Positions 24,918 to 34,046 of a DNA stretch of 53,539 nucleotides are shown in pieces (the stretch's first letter is position 1; each line of letters begins with the position of its first letter). Below the pieces are notes generated by a model. The model was given only the letters and a program-made list of their open reading frames with translations, was not told the DNA's origin and made no database searches. The translations under genes were made by a program, and so were the position numbers. Origin of the DNA: an uncultured Collinsella sp. (GTDB lineage Bacteria; Actinomycetota; Coriobacteriia; Coriobacteriales; Coriobacteriaceae). The stretch lies in NCBI GenBank assembly GCA_900768795.1, contig CAAGEH010000012.1, positions 1 through 53,539 on the forward strand. The letters are read 5' to 3'.

Positions 24918-27281
24918 GTGAAACTCGACGAGTTGGAAATCGGCAAAGACGCCGTCGTCGCATCGGTCGCATCGGACGACCAAGCGCTGCACCAGCACAT
25001 TCTCGACATGGGCCTCACGCCCGGCACCGAGGTCACCATGATGAAGTACGCCCCGATGGGCGACCCCATGGAGATCCGCCTGCGCGGGTACGAGCTCACG
25101 CTCCGCCGCGACACCGCATCGAAGATCGAGCTCGTGGACGTGCACGACACCGACACCGTCCCGCGCACGGCTCCGCGCACGGGTAACACCGCGCACCCCG
25201 CGCTCGGCGAGGGCTATCATCCCCGCCGCACCAAAAAGGCCATCCCCGAGGGTCAGCCCATCAGCTTCGCACTCGCCGGCAACCAAAACTGCGGTAAGAC
25301 CACGCTGTTCAATCGCCTGACCGGCTCAAATCAGCACGTCGGCAACTTCCCGGGCGTCACCGTCGACCGAAAAGACGGACAGATTCGCAACCATCCTGAG
25401 GCGACGGTCACCGACTTGCCGGGCATCTACTCGCTGAGCCCCTACACGGGCGAGGAAGTCGTCAGCCGCCAGTTCATCCTCGACGCGCAGCCCGACGGCA
25501 TCATCGACATCGTCGACGCCACCAACATCGAACGCAACCTCTATCTTACGCTGCAGCTCATGGAACTCGACCGCCCCATGGTCATCGCCCTCAACATGAT
25601 GGACGAGGTCACGGCGAATGGCGGCACCATCGACGTCAACAAGCTCGAAAGCGAACTCGGCGTGCCGGTCGTCCCCATTTCCGCCGCTAAAAACGAGGGC
25701 ATCGACGAGCTCGTGGAGCACGCGATGCACATTGCCCGCTACGGCGAGCGCCCCGGGCGCATCGATTTCTGCTCGCCCGACCCGGCGGGTCCCGACCACG
25801 GTGCGCTGCACCGCTGTATCCACGGCATCTGCAGCCTCATCGAAGACCACGCCAAGGCCGCGGCGATTCCCGTGCGTTTTGCCGCAACCAAACTGGTCGA
25901 GGGCGATGAACTCGTGATCAAGGCGCTCGGCCTCGACAAAAACGAGCTCGATGGCATCGAGCACATCATCTGTCAGATGGAGGAAGAGTCGGGGAGCGAC
26001 CGTCTCTCGGCACTCGCCGACATGCGCTTCACCTTTATCGAGGACGTGTGCGCCACGTGCGTGGTCAAGCCGCACGAAAGTCGCGAGCACAAGCGCTCCA
26101 TCGCGATCGACTGCGTGCTCACCGGACGCTACACCGCCGTGCCCGCGTTCATCGTGATTATGGGCCTCGTGTTTTGGCTGACGTTCGGCGTGGTCGGCGC
26201 GTGGCTGCAGGGCATCGTCGAACAGCTCGTTGCCCTGGGAATCAATGAGGTCGCAATCGGGCTTAAAGCGTTCGGCACCAACCCTGTGATCCGCTCGCTC
26301 GTCGTCAACGGCGTGCTCGCCGGAGTCGGCAGCGTCATTTCGTTCTTGCCCAACATCGTCGTGCTGTTTTTGTTGCTGTCGCTGCTCGAGGACTCGGGCT
26401 ACATGGCGCGCGTCGCGTTCGTGATGGACAAGTTCCTCCGTCGCTTTGGTCTTTCGGGCCGCAGTTTCGTACCGATGCTCGTGGGCTTCGGCTGCAGCGT
26501 CCCGGCGATTATGTCCACGCGCACGCTACCCTCCGAGCACGACCGCAAGATGACGGTCATGCTCACGCCGTTTATGAGCTGTTCGGCAAAGCTGCCGGTA
26601 TACGGCCTACTCTGCGCTGCATTTTTTGGGAGCATGGCGGCGCCTGCGATGGTTCTGCTGTACGTGCTCGGCATCGTCGTGGGCATGGTCGTGGCCGTGA
26701 TTCTCAACCACACCGCGTTCAAGGGCGAGCCCGTGCCGTTCATTATGGAGTTGCCGAACTATCGCATGCCGAGCGCCAAGACCACGCTGCAGCTTGCGTG
26801 GGAAAAGGCCAAGGGTTTTGTGACCAAGGCGTTCACGATTATCTTTGCCGCATCGGTTGTGATTTGGTTTTTGCAGACGTTTGACGTGCGCTTCAATGTT
26901 GTTGCCGACCAGTCGCAGAGCATGCTTGCCGGTCTGGGCGGGCTGATCTCGCCTATCTTCGCGCCGCTCGGTTTTGGCGATTGGCGCGCGTCGACGGCGC
27001 TCGTGTGCGGTCTTATCGCCAAGGAGAGCGTGGTCTCGACGCTTACGGTTCTGCTCGGGTCGACGACGCCGGCCGTGCTCGCAACCTTGTTTACCCCGGG
27101 TGTTGCCTTTGCGTTTTTGGTGTTCGTGCTGCTGTACCCGCCCTGCGTCGCGGCGATTACCACGGTCCGCTCCGAGCTGGGCGGGCGCTATGCCGTCGCG
27201 GTCTTTGCCCTGCAGGTCACGGTTGCATGGATTATGTCGTTTATCGTCCACACGCTGCTCGTGCTTTTGGGCGTGGCGTAA
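24918..27281 (+). CDS. feoB: Ferrous iron transporter, FeoA-FeoB fusion
   Basis: 787 residues from the GTG at 24918, preceded by AGAGGGGG seven bases upstream. Residues 1-75 are a complete FeoA (SH3-like) domain (LELDMGLTPGTEV region), normally a separate protein. After a linker comes the FeoB G domain: G1 GNQNCGKT (121-128, with Gln where GxPNxGKT is usual), G3 DLPGIYSLSPYT, G4 NMMD and G5 SAAKNEG. A helical domain and the membrane part follow with the Gate motifs (MARVAFVMDKF, LVGFGCSVPAIMSTR, and GLIAKESVVSTL). It takes up Fe2+ across the membrane, which suits an anaerobe. The 3' end of the gene is partly duplicated just downstream. Confidence 0.93.
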   Translation: MKLDELEIGKDAVVASVASDDQALHQHILDMGLTPGTEVTMMKYAPMGDPMEIRLRGYELTLRRDTASKIELVDVHDTDTVPRTAPRTGNTAHPALGEGYHPRRTKKAIPEGQPISFALAGNQNCGKTTLFNRLTGSNQHVGNFPGVTVDRKDGQIRNHPEATVTDLPGIYSLSPYTGEEVVSRQFILDAQPDGIIDIVDATNIERNLYLTLQLMELDRPMVIALNMMDEVTANGGTIDVNKLESELGVPVVPISAAKNEGIDELVEHAMHIARYGERPGRIDFCSPDPAGPDHGALHRCIHGICSLIEDHAKAAAIPVRFAATKLVEGDELVIKALGLDKNELDGIEHIICQMEEESGSDRLSALADMRFTFIEDVCATCVVKPHESREHKRSIAIDCVLTGRYTAVPAFIVIMGLVFWLTFGVVGAWLQGIVEQLVALGINEVAIGLKAFGTNPVIRSLVVNGVLAGVGSVISFLPNIVVLFLLLSLLEDSGYMARVAFVMDKFLRRFGLSGRSFVPMLVGFGCSVPAIMSTRTLPSEHDRKMTVMLTPFMSCSAKLPVYGLLCAAFFGSMAAPAMVLLYVLGIVVGMVVAVILNHTAFKGEPVPFIMELPNYRMPSAKTTLQLAWEKAKGFVTKAFTIIFAASVVIWFLQTFDVRFNVVADQSQSMLAGLGGLISPIFAPLGFGDWRASTALVCGLIAKESVVSTLTVLLGSTTPAVLATLFTPGVAFAFLVFVLLYPPCVAAITTVRSELGGRYAVAVFALQVTVAWIMSFIVHTLLVLLGVA

Positions 27282-27383
27282 GCCTCGCGACGCGCGTGGC
27301 ACAGCTGTCGAAGGCTGCGCCGCTCGTGCTTTTGGGCGTGGCGCAGGCATCGCAACCCGCGTGTAAGCCTCGCGACCCACGCG
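27257..27383 (+). repeat. Partial duplication of the feoB 3' end
   Basis: The last codons of feoB and following bases (27257-27298, beginning GCTCGTGCTTTTGGGCGTGG) recur at 27322-27363 with few changes, 65 bases apart. In the second copy the stop is lost (GCGCAG for GCGTAA). A further copy of GTAAGCCTCGCGAC sits at 27363-27376. The repeats fill the gap to the dus gene. Confidence 0.75.
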
Positions 27384-27409
27384 CAACACAACATGATAAG
27401 GAGACGCAT

Positions 27410-28342
27410 GTGATTCTGTCGCTTGCTCCCATGGAGGGAGTCACGGGGCATACGTTCAGGCGCGTGCACGCGGAGCGCTTCGGCGCGCTCGACCGCTATT
27501 ACACGCCGTTTTTGCCGCCCCCGCGCGTGGGCAGCACCTTTGGAGGCAAGGCGCTCAAAGAGATCGACCCGGCCAACAACCAAGGGCTCAACGTTATCCC
27601 CCAACTGCTCACCAAATGTGCGGATGAGTTCGTCTGGGCAGCTCACGTGCTTGCCGATATGGGGTACCGCGAGGTCAACCTCAATCTGGGATGTCCGTCG
27701 GGAACGGTCGTCGCCAAGGGCAAGGGCTCAGGCTTTTTGCGCGACCCCGATGCGTTGGAATCGTTTTTGCAGGACGTCTGTGCTCGCTCGTCTCTGCCGG
27801 TTTCGGTAAAGACGCGCTTGGGCGTGGAATCCGACGACGAGTTCGAGCGACTCCTGGACATCTTCTCCGCGTGCCCGCTCGCGGAGCTCATCGTTCATCC
27901 GCGTGTGCAAAAGGACAAGTACACGGGGACGCCGCGCCGTGCGCTCTATGGCGAGGCGCTCGAGCGCGCACCGTTTCCGGTCGCATACAACGGAGACATC
28001 TGCTGCGTTTCCGATATGGACGCGCTTGCGCAGGCGTATCCCAACACGCGCCACGTGATGATCGGGCGCGGGATGCTCGCCGATCCGGCTCTTGCGCGCG
28101 AGATCAGGGGAGGCGCCAAGCTCACGCTCGATGAGCTGCGGCAATTCCACGATAAACTGTTTGCTGCCTACAGGGATGATATGGGCGGCAATGCCGTTTT
28201 TCGCATGAAAGAGTGGTGGTCGTACGCCGCGTGCAATTTTGCGGAGCCGCAAAAGGTCGTGCGCGCCGTTCGCAAAGCACGTCGCGTGGACGATTACCTT
28301 GCTGCGATGGAGCGCATCTGGAGCATGCGTTCGAGCATGTAA
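27410..28342 (+). CDS. dus: tRNA-dihydrouridine synthase
   Basis: A TIM-barrel FMN enzyme of 311 residues that reduces uridine to dihydrouridine in tRNA D-loops. Key signatures are the N-terminal LAPMEGVTG (5-13), the catalytic Cys95 in NLNLGCPSGTV, VKTRLG, the HPR motif and GDI and MIGRGMLADP phosphate-binding loops. The start is the GTG at 27410, which has AAGGAG six bases before it; the frame stays open far upstream into feoB, so the true start is set by this ribosome site. Which uridine position it modifies cannot be told from sequence. It follows feoB after a repeat region and may be expressed independently. Confidence 0.92.
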   Translation: MILSLAPMEGVTGHTFRRVHAERFGALDRYYTPFLPPPRVGSTFGGKALKEIDPANNQGLNVIPQLLTKCADEFVWAAHVLADMGYREVNLNLGCPSGTVVAKGKGSGFLRDPDALESFLQDVCARSSLPVSVKTRLGVESDDEFERLLDIFSACPLAELIVHPRVQKDKYTGTPRRALYGEALERAPFPVAYNGDICCVSDMDALAQAYPNTRHVMIGRGMLADPALAREIRGGAKLTLDELRQFHDKLFAAYRDDMGGNAVFRMKEWWSYAACNFAEPQKVVRAVRKARRVDDYLAAMERIWSMRSSM

Positions 28343-28590
28343 CGCCTGCCCGACTGCATGATATCCGCCCTGGCGCGCAGCCTCCGCCCAACCACTTGGA
28401 ATATGCACCCTGCCGCCGCGCCCGTCTGCAATGTACCCTCGTCGCCGCGCTCATCCTCGCCCGAGCTCATGACGCGTGCCCACGCCTCTGCGTCCGCCCG
28501 GGACGATAGGGCTATAGTTGCTGTAGCGGCGTGCAAAAACTCGTGCGCGCATGCAGAAAGAACAACCATGACCTCAGCTGGGAGCGGCGT

Positions 28591-29532
28591 ATGAACGTTA
28601 GGGACATTCGCAAAATCACGATCGCAGGTGCCGGAACCATGGGCTACAGCATGGCGGACCGGTTTGCCTCGTTTGGTTACGAGGTGACGCTTTGGAACCA
28701 TCGTCAGGAGACGCTCGACCGTGCGCGCGGGCTCATTTCCGCCGAGCAGCGCGACAACATCGCCTACACCACTGCAGACAGCGCGTTCACCGACTTCGAC
28801 GTGCTCGTGGAAAGCATCACCGAGAACCTGGACATCAAGCTCGATTTCTACCGCAGGCTATCCGAGCTTGCGCCCGCAAATGCAATCATCTGCACCAACA
28901 CATCGGGTCTTTCCATCAACAAGTTGGCGGAGGCCGTTGCCGATCCCGCGCGCTTTTTGGGCATGCACTGGTTCAACCCGCCCACACTGATTCCGCTTAT
29001 CGAAATCATCCGCAACGACCAGACCTCCGACGAGGTCGCCCAGACCATCTATGACCTCGCGCTCGCCGTCGACAAGAAGCCCGCGATCGTTCAAAAGGAC
29101 GTGCCCGGGTTTGCCGCCAACCGCTTGCAGCTCGCCGTGCTACGCGAGGCGCTCAAGCTGGTAAAAGATGGCGTGATTTCGGTCGAGGATATCGATGCGG
29201 TCATGAAATACGGTCTGGGCTTCCGCTGGGCGGCGCTCGGTCCGCTCGAAACCGTCGACTTCGGCGGGCTCGACACGTTCGACCATATCGCGAGCTACCT
29301 CATGCCCGATTTGGCCGACGGTCACGAGATCCCCGAGCTGCTCGACGCGCACTACAAGGCGGGCGAGCTCGGTGTAAAGACCGGGCACGGCTTCTATGAG
29401 TATCCGGGCGATACCGCGGTGGAGAAAACCGCCGAGCGTGATCGCAAGTTGCAGGCGATTTACGACGCGCTCTACTCCGATGCGTCCGAAACGCCCGGCG
29501 TGTCCGATGCGTTCGATGCCCCCGAGAGATAG
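28591..29532 (+). CDS. 3-hydroxyacyl-CoA dehydrogenase family protein
   Basis: 313 residues from the ATG at 28591 (GGGAG eight bases upstream). The Rossmann dinucleotide motif GAGTMG (13-18) opens the protein, followed by the family stretches ITENLDIKLDFYRRL and NTSGLSINKLA, HWFNPP (catalytic His region) and the C-terminal domain with KPAIVQKDVPGFAANRLQ. It oxidises or reduces a 3-hydroxy group with NAD(H). The closest general roles are 3-hydroxybutyryl-CoA dehydrogenase or an L-gulonate/3-hydroxy-acid dehydrogenase; no thiolase or crotonase genes lie nearby, so the classical butyrate pathway is not supported by context. The gap before it (28343-28590) shows no gene. Confidence 0.82.
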   Translation: MNVRDIRKITIAGAGTMGYSMADRFASFGYEVTLWNHRQETLDRARGLISAEQRDNIAYTTADSAFTDFDVLVESITENLDIKLDFYRRLSELAPANAIICTNTSGLSINKLAEAVADPARFLGMHWFNPPTLIPLIEIIRNDQTSDEVAQTIYDLALAVDKKPAIVQKDVPGFAANRLQLAVLREALKLVKDGVISVEDIDAVMKYGLGFRWAALGPLETVDFGGLDTFDHIASYLMPDLADGHEIPELLDAHYKAGELGVKTGHGFYEYPGDTAVEKTAERDRKLQAIYDALYSDASETPGVSDAFDAPER

Positions 29533-29589
29533 CGCTAGCGAGAAGGCGTGCGCCGGTAAACGCGCAGGCGCGCAAGGTGCATAATCCAG

Positions 29590-29652
29590 TGCAGGCGGGC
29601 TCAAGCCAAAGCGCGCAACCCGATGCAGGCCGGCTCAAGCCAATGCACGCAA
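29590..29652 (+). repeat. 29-bp direct repeat upstream of the alcohol dehydrogenase
   Basis: A 29-bp unit containing GGCTCAAGCCAA occurs at 29590-29618 and 29624-29652 with four differences. GGCTCAAGCC is itself palindromic-like. A TATAAT hexamer (29681-29686) and the phrase GTCAGAACC, also repeated, follow before the gene. Confidence 0.65.
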
Positions 29653-29718
29653 TTGTAACCAACCAGTCAGAACCAACCGATATAATTCGTCAGAACCGAT
29701 CGAATGAAGGGAACCATC

Positions 29719-30909
29719 ATGCTCGGTGACTTTACGTACCACAACCCGACCAAGCTTATCTTCGGCAAGGACGCGATGGCGTCGCTGACATCGGAGCTCG
29801 AGCGCTACGGCAAAACCGTGCAGCTCGTGTACGGAGGCGGCTCCATCAAGAAAAACGGCATCTACGATCAGATAATCGCTGCGCTCACGGCTGCAGGCAA
29901 GACCGTTGTCGAGGACGCCGGCGTCATGCCCAATCCCACGATCGAGAAGCTGCGCGACGGCGTGCGCATCGCGCGCGAAAACGACATCGACTTCATTCTC
30001 GCCGTGGGCGGCGGCTCGTGCATCGACTATTCCAAAGCGCTTGCCGCGTCCGTCAACCTTCCTGCCGATGTCGACCCTTGGGATGCGTACTTCGACCGTT
30101 ATGAGGAGCCCACTGCCGGCATGGAGATCGTGCCGTTGGGATCGGTCCTCACCATGGTGGGCACGGGTTCCGAGATGAACCGCGGTTCGGTCATCACCAA
30201 TCACGAGCGCGGCCTCAAGATCGGCAAGGTCTTTGCCGACGAGCGCCTGTCTCCGCGTTTTGCCGTGCTCAACCCCGAGTTCACGTACACACTGCCGCGC
30301 TACCAGATGGTCGCGGGAATCTTCGACATCATGAACCACATCACCGAGCAGTACTTCTCGGGCACCGATGACAACACGAGCGATTATCTCGCCGAGGGGC
30401 TCATGCGCAGCCTTGTCACGGCGAGTCGCGCCGCCGTCGCCAACCCCGAGGACTACCAGGCGCGTTCCAACATCATGTGGACGGCAACCTGGGCGCTCAA
30501 TTCGCTGATCGCTTGCGGAAAGACCGAGGATTGGGAAGTGCACATGATTGGGCAGGCGGTGGGTGCCGTGACCGACGCTACGCACGGCATGACGCTCGCG
30601 GCGGTCGCGCTTCCGTACTATCGTCTGATCATGCCCTATGGTCTGCCGAAATTTGCGCGCTTTGCCGCAAATGTGTGGGGTATCGACCCCAAGGACAAGA
30701 CGGACGAGGAACTCGGGACAGCGGGTCTCGACGCCATGGAGGCGTGGATGCGCGAGATCGGCTGCGTCATGAGCATCAGCGAACTCGGTGCCGACGAGTC
30801 CAAGCTCGACGAGATTGCCGATGCAACGCTGTATATGCAGGGCGGCTACCACGTGCTCACGCGCGATGAGGTGCTCGGCATCCTGCGCGAAAGCCTCGCC
30901 GCAAAGTAG
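29719..30909 (+). CDS. Iron-containing alcohol dehydrogenase (butanol dehydrogenase-like)
   Basis: A type III, metal-dependent alcohol dehydrogenase of 396 residues from the ATG at 29719 (AAGGGA seven bases upstream; an ATG 15 bases earlier overlaps that site). GGGS and the nucleotide-binding AVGGGSCIDYSKAL (about 94-107), PLGSVLTMVGTGSEMN, and the metal-ligand regions DIMNHITEQYF and THGMTLA are visible. Relatives (BdhA/YqhD) reduce aldehydes with NAD(P)H. In this neighbourhood, acetaldehyde from deoxyribose-phosphate breakdown is a plausible substrate, but this is inference. TATAAT at 29681 is the likely -10. Confidence 0.9.
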   Translation: MLGDFTYHNPTKLIFGKDAMASLTSELERYGKTVQLVYGGGSIKKNGIYDQIIAALTAAGKTVVEDAGVMPNPTIEKLRDGVRIARENDIDFILAVGGGSCIDYSKALAASVNLPADVDPWDAYFDRYEEPTAGMEIVPLGSVLTMVGTGSEMNRGSVITNHERGLKIGKVFADERLSPRFAVLNPEFTYTLPRYQMVAGIFDIMNHITEQYFSGTDDNTSDYLAEGLMRSLVTASRAAVANPEDYQARSNIMWTATWALNSLIACGKTEDWEVHMIGQAVGAVTDATHGMTLAAVALPYYRLIMPYGLPKFARFAANVWGIDPKDKTDEELGTAGLDAMEAWMREIGCVMSISELGADESKLDEIADATLYMQGGYHVLTRDEVLGILRESLAAK

Positions 30910-31036
30910 ACGCTTCGCCTGAGGCCGCCGGCATCAAGGCTCTCGATAAACGTGCCTGTCATGGCGCCTTCGCCGCGGCACGCGCCGCCGCGTAAAGCGG
31001 CTAAAATGGACGCAAACCAAAGGGGATGAGGGCCTT

Positions 31037-31927
31037 ATGCAGTTATGGCTCATTGCCGCGTTTGCGTCCGCGCTGTTTGCGGGCATCGTTTCGATTCTGG
31101 CGAAATGCGGCATCAAGACAATCGATTCCGATGTGGCGACGGCCCTGCGCACGTGCGTGGTGGCCGTCTTTACATGGGTGATGGTGGCGATCGTCGGATC
31201 GGCGGGAGACATCGCGAACATCGCGCCCCGCTCATGGCTGTTCCTTGCGCTTTCGGGCCTTGCCACGGGCGGTTCGTGGATCTGCTACTTCAAGGCCCTT
31301 TCGATGGGTGACGTCAACAAGGTCGTACCCATCGATAAATCGAGTACGCTCATGGCGGTCGTTATCTCCATCGTCCTGTTCGGCGAGACGGGAAATCTCG
31401 CCCTGCGGCTGACGGGCACCGTTATCGCCACGGTGGGCACGTTCTTCATGATCGAAAAAAAGTCCGCGAGCGCGCCTGCCGCGGGCGAAAAGGACGGCAC
31501 TGCTGGCAAGAGCCTTCTCTATGCGCTGCTTGGCGCGGTGTTCGCGGCGCTGACTTCGGTTCTCGCCAAGATCGGGATCGACGGCGTGGAGAGCAACCTC
31601 GCCACCGCCATTCGCACCATGTTCGTGCTTTTAATGGCATGGGGAATCGTCTGGGGCAAAGGAAAGCTCGGTCAGGTGAGGGGAGTCGACCGCAAGGAGC
31701 TCGCCTTTTTGATCGCATCGGGAATCGCTACCGGAGCATCATGGCTTTGCTATTACTACGCTATCCAAGCGGGCCAGGTGAGCGTGGTCGTGCAGGTGGA
31801 CAAGCTGTCGCTGCTCGTGTCCATCGCATTTGCTGCCGCGGTATTCAAAGAGCGCCTTTCGCGCCGCGGCGCGCTCGGACTTGTCTGCATCGTGGTAGGC
31901 ACCGCGCTCGTCGCCGCCTGCGGCTAG
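31037..31927 (+). CDS. EamA-family (DMT superfamily) transporter
   Basis: A 296-residue inner-membrane protein with two EamA repeats, about ten predicted membrane helices. The internal duplication is easy to see: LAKCGIKTIDSDVATALRT near residue 22 and LAKIGIDGVESNLATAIRT near 180, each followed by WICYFKALSMGDVNKVVPIDKSS or WLCYYYAIQAGQVSVVVQVDKLS. The loop between the halves is Ala/Gly/Lys-rich. Members export metabolites or amino acids; the substrate here is unknown. AAAGGGGATG with the ATG at 31037 gives the start. A terminator follows. Confidence 0.88.
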   Translation: MQLWLIAAFASALFAGIVSILAKCGIKTIDSDVATALRTCVVAVFTWVMVAIVGSAGDIANIAPRSWLFLALSGLATGGSWICYFKALSMGDVNKVVPIDKSSTLMAVVISIVLFGETGNLALRLTGTVIATVGTFFMIEKKSASAPAAGEKDGTAGKSLLYALLGAVFAALTSVLAKIGIDGVESNLATAIRTMFVLLMAWGIVWGKGKLGQVRGVDRKELAFLIASGIATGASWLCYYYAIQAGQVSVVVQVDKLSLLVSIAFAAAVFKERLSRRGALGLVCIVVGTALVAACG

Positions 31928-31946
31928 GCACGCGGCATTTGTTACA

Positions 31947-31995
31947 AAACAAATCGTGCATGCACAATGCACGAGCGGATGCATACGATTTGTTT
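31947..31995 (+). terminator. Terminator after the EamA gene
   Basis: AAACAAATCGTGCATGC on the left pairs with GCATACGATTTGTTT (31981-31995) on the right with a bulge, and the 3' arm ends in TTGTTTATTTG. It separates the transporter from the nucleoside operon. Confidence 0.55.
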
Positions 31996-32094
31996 ATTTG
32001 CTGCCGAATGCATAGACGCGATCGTTACAAAGTGGCAAAGTAATGACAAGTGCGGAACAATCCCGTTAACTGAACGCAAGGAGGCCGCGTCGCA

Positions 32095-32847
32095 ATGCCA
32101 AGTACCCCGACTCCCCACAATGGAGCCCATATAGGCGATATCGCTAAAACCGTGCTGATGCCCGGGGATCCGCTGAGAGCGCAGTATATCGCCGATTCTT
32201 ACTTGGAAGACGTGACATGCTTCAATACCGTGCGTAACATGCTCGGCTTTACGGGCACCTATCATGGCGCGCGCGTCTCGGTCATGGGCGGTGGCATGGG
32301 TATGCCTTCCATCGGCATCTACTCGTATGAGCTCTTTAATTTCTACGATGTCGATTCGATCATTCGCGTTGGTTCTGCCGGCGGCATCTCTCCCGATCTC
32401 AACCTCAAAGACGTCGTCGTGGGCATGGGCGCCTGTACGGATTCCAACTACGCCGCGCAGTTCGAGCTGCCCGGAACGTTCGCTCCCATCGCAAGCTTCG
32501 ATCTGCTCGAGCGCGCCGTCAATGCGGGTCGCGCCAAGGGCGCCAACATGTGCGTGGGCAATGTGCTTTCGAGCGATGTCTTCTACACCGATTCCGCCGA
32601 CTACAACCTGCGTTGGCAGAAGATGGGCGTTCTCGCCGTCGAGATGGAGGCGGCAGCTCTTTACATGAACGCCGCGCGTGCCAAAAAACAGGCGCTGTGC
32701 CTGCTCACCATTTCCGACAACCTGCTGACGGGCGAGGGCCTCGCCGCCGATGAGCGCCAGACGGGTTTCCGTCAGATGATGGAAATCGCCCTGTCCGTCG
32801 CCTGCGATGGGCAAGCAAACGCATCTGCCTCTACGTCGATGCGCTAA
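32095..32847 (+). CDS. deoD: Purine nucleoside phosphorylase, DeoD type
   Basis: Splits purine (deoxy)ribonucleosides with phosphate into base and (deoxy)ribose-1-phosphate. 250 residues; the hexameric DeoD type is shown by VLMPGDPLRAQYIA (about 20-33), MGGGMGMPSIGIYSYEL, RVGSAGGI and VEMEAAALY, and the SDN motif with the catalytic Asp near residue 206. AAGGAGG precedes the ATG. It heads a block of nine same-strand nucleoside genes reaching to deoB. A promoter should lie in 31996-32080, but I cannot fix its hexamers, and there is no purine riboswitch pattern. Confidence 0.94.
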   Translation: MPSTPTPHNGAHIGDIAKTVLMPGDPLRAQYIADSYLEDVTCFNTVRNMLGFTGTYHGARVSVMGGGMGMPSIGIYSYELFNFYDVDSIIRVGSAGGISPDLNLKDVVVGMGACTDSNYAAQFELPGTFAPIASFDLLERAVNAGRAKGANMCVGNVLSSDVFYTDSADYNLRWQKMGVLAVEMEAAALYMNAARAKKQALCLLTISDNLLTGEGLAADERQTGFRQMMEIALSVACDGQANASASTSMR

Positions 32848-32877
32848 GCAGCGGTTCCAATTTCATTTCGGTCTTTC

Positions 32878-32900
32878 TGCCTCAAGGATGGTCTGAGGCA
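32878..32900 (+). other. Hairpin between deoD and the lipoprotein gene
   Basis: TGCCTCA (32878-32884) pairs with TGAGGCA (32894-32900). It is followed by an A-run rather than a U-tract, so it is more likely a message-processing or stability element than a terminator. Confidence 0.4.
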
Positions 32901-32940
32901 AAAGATAGTAGTCATGCACCATGTATCGGGAGGAAAAAGC

Positions 32941-34011
32941 ATGAACACAAGCATGTCACGTCGTCAGTTCCTGGGTCTCGCAGGGTCCGCGGCAACGGTT
33001 CTGGGCCTCGGCCTCGTCGGTTGCGGCGGCAGCGGCGCCAAGTCCGGCTCTGCGGCTGCTAGCTCCAAGAGCAATTACAAGGTCACCATGGTTACCGATA
33101 TGGGCGGTGTCAACGACCAGTCCTTCAACCAGCTCGCTTGGGAGGGCCTCAAGAAGCTCCAGAAGGAAACGAAGATCAAGACTTCCTACACCGAGTCCAA
33201 GCAGGAGTCCGACTACGCCACCAACCTCGACAAGGCCGTCGACGGCGAGAACAACCTCGTTTGGGGCATCGGCTTCGCTATGGCCGACGCCGTCGAGTCT
33301 GCCGCTAAGCAGAACCCCGACGTCAAGTTCGCCATCATCGACAACGCCTACAAGAAGCCCGAGAAGAACCTCACCGGCGTCACCTTCCGTTCGCAGGAGT
33401 CGTCTTTCGTCGTCGGCTATATCGCCGCTATGTCCACCAAGACCAACAAGGTCGGTTTTGTCGGCGGCATGGAGTCCGACATCATCGAGACCTTCGAGTA
33501 TGGCTTCAAGGCGGGCGTTGAGTACGCCAACAAGAAGAAGGGTAAGAGCGTCGAGGTCTCCTCGCAGTACACCGAGACCTTCACCGATGCCGCCAAGGGC
33601 AAGGCTGTAGGCTCCAAGATGTACTCCGACGGCTGCGACGTCGTCTTCCAGGCTGCCGGTAACTGCGGCAACGGCGTTATCGAGGCTGCCAAGGAGGCCA
33701 ACAAGTTCGTCATCGGCGTCGATAAGGACCAGTACGAGCAGGCTCCCGACAACATGCTTTCCTCCGCGCTCAAGAAGGTCGACGAGGCCGTCATCACCAT
33801 CTCCAAGGAGGCTGCGGACGGCAAGAAGATCGGCGGCAAGAACATCGAGCTCGGCATGAGCGACGGCGCCGTGGGCATCTCCACGCATCACGAGCACATG
33901 GACGATGCCGTCTACACCGACGCTACCGACCTGGTCGACCAGATCAAGAACAAGAAGATCGACGTCCCGGGCACCAAGGACAAGTTCGACAAGTTCGTCA
34001 AGAGCCTCTAA
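32941..34011 (+). CDS. BMP-family nucleoside-binding lipoprotein with Tat signal
   Basis: Extracellular substrate-binding protein of a nucleoside ABC importer (BmpA/PnrA/Med family), 356 residues from the ATG at 32941 (GGGAGG nine bases upstream). The signal peptide carries a twin-arginine motif, SRRQFLGL, and a lipobox LVGC with the lipidated Cys28, so export by Tat followed by lipidation is likely. The mature part shows the family marks VTMVTDMGGVNDQSFNQLAWEGL, FAIIDNAYKKP and VGFVGGMES. Its codons are extremely biased to preferred C/G-ending forms, which indicates high expression. It lies just before the ATPase and permease genes of the same importer. Confidence 0.93.
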   Translation: MNTSMSRRQFLGLAGSAATVLGLGLVGCGGSGAKSGSAAASSKSNYKVTMVTDMGGVNDQSFNQLAWEGLKKLQKETKIKTSYTESKQESDYATNLDKAVDGENNLVWGIGFAMADAVESAAKQNPDVKFAIIDNAYKKPEKNLTGVTFRSQESSFVVGYIAAMSTKTNKVGFVGGMESDIIETFEYGFKAGVEYANKKKGKSVEVSSQYTETFTDAAKGKAVGSKMYSDGCDVVFQAAGNCGNGVIEAAKEANKFVIGVDKDQYEQAPDNMLSSALKKVDEAVITISKEAADGKKIGGKNIELGMSDGAVGISTHHEHMDDAVYTDATDLVDQIKNKKIDVPGTKDKFDKFVKSL

Positions 34012-34046
34012 AGAGGGCTTTCGCGCTGCATATGCGGCGCACATTT

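Noticed and set aside
26981..27409. N-terminal extension of the Dus protein into feoB
   Set aside because: The frame is open by chance and through the duplicated feoB end; the GTG at 27410 has an ideal ribosome site and starts the conserved domain.
31996..32094. Purine riboswitch before deoD
   Set aside because: I could not find the paired P1 stem or the conserved loop sequences of the purine aptamer.
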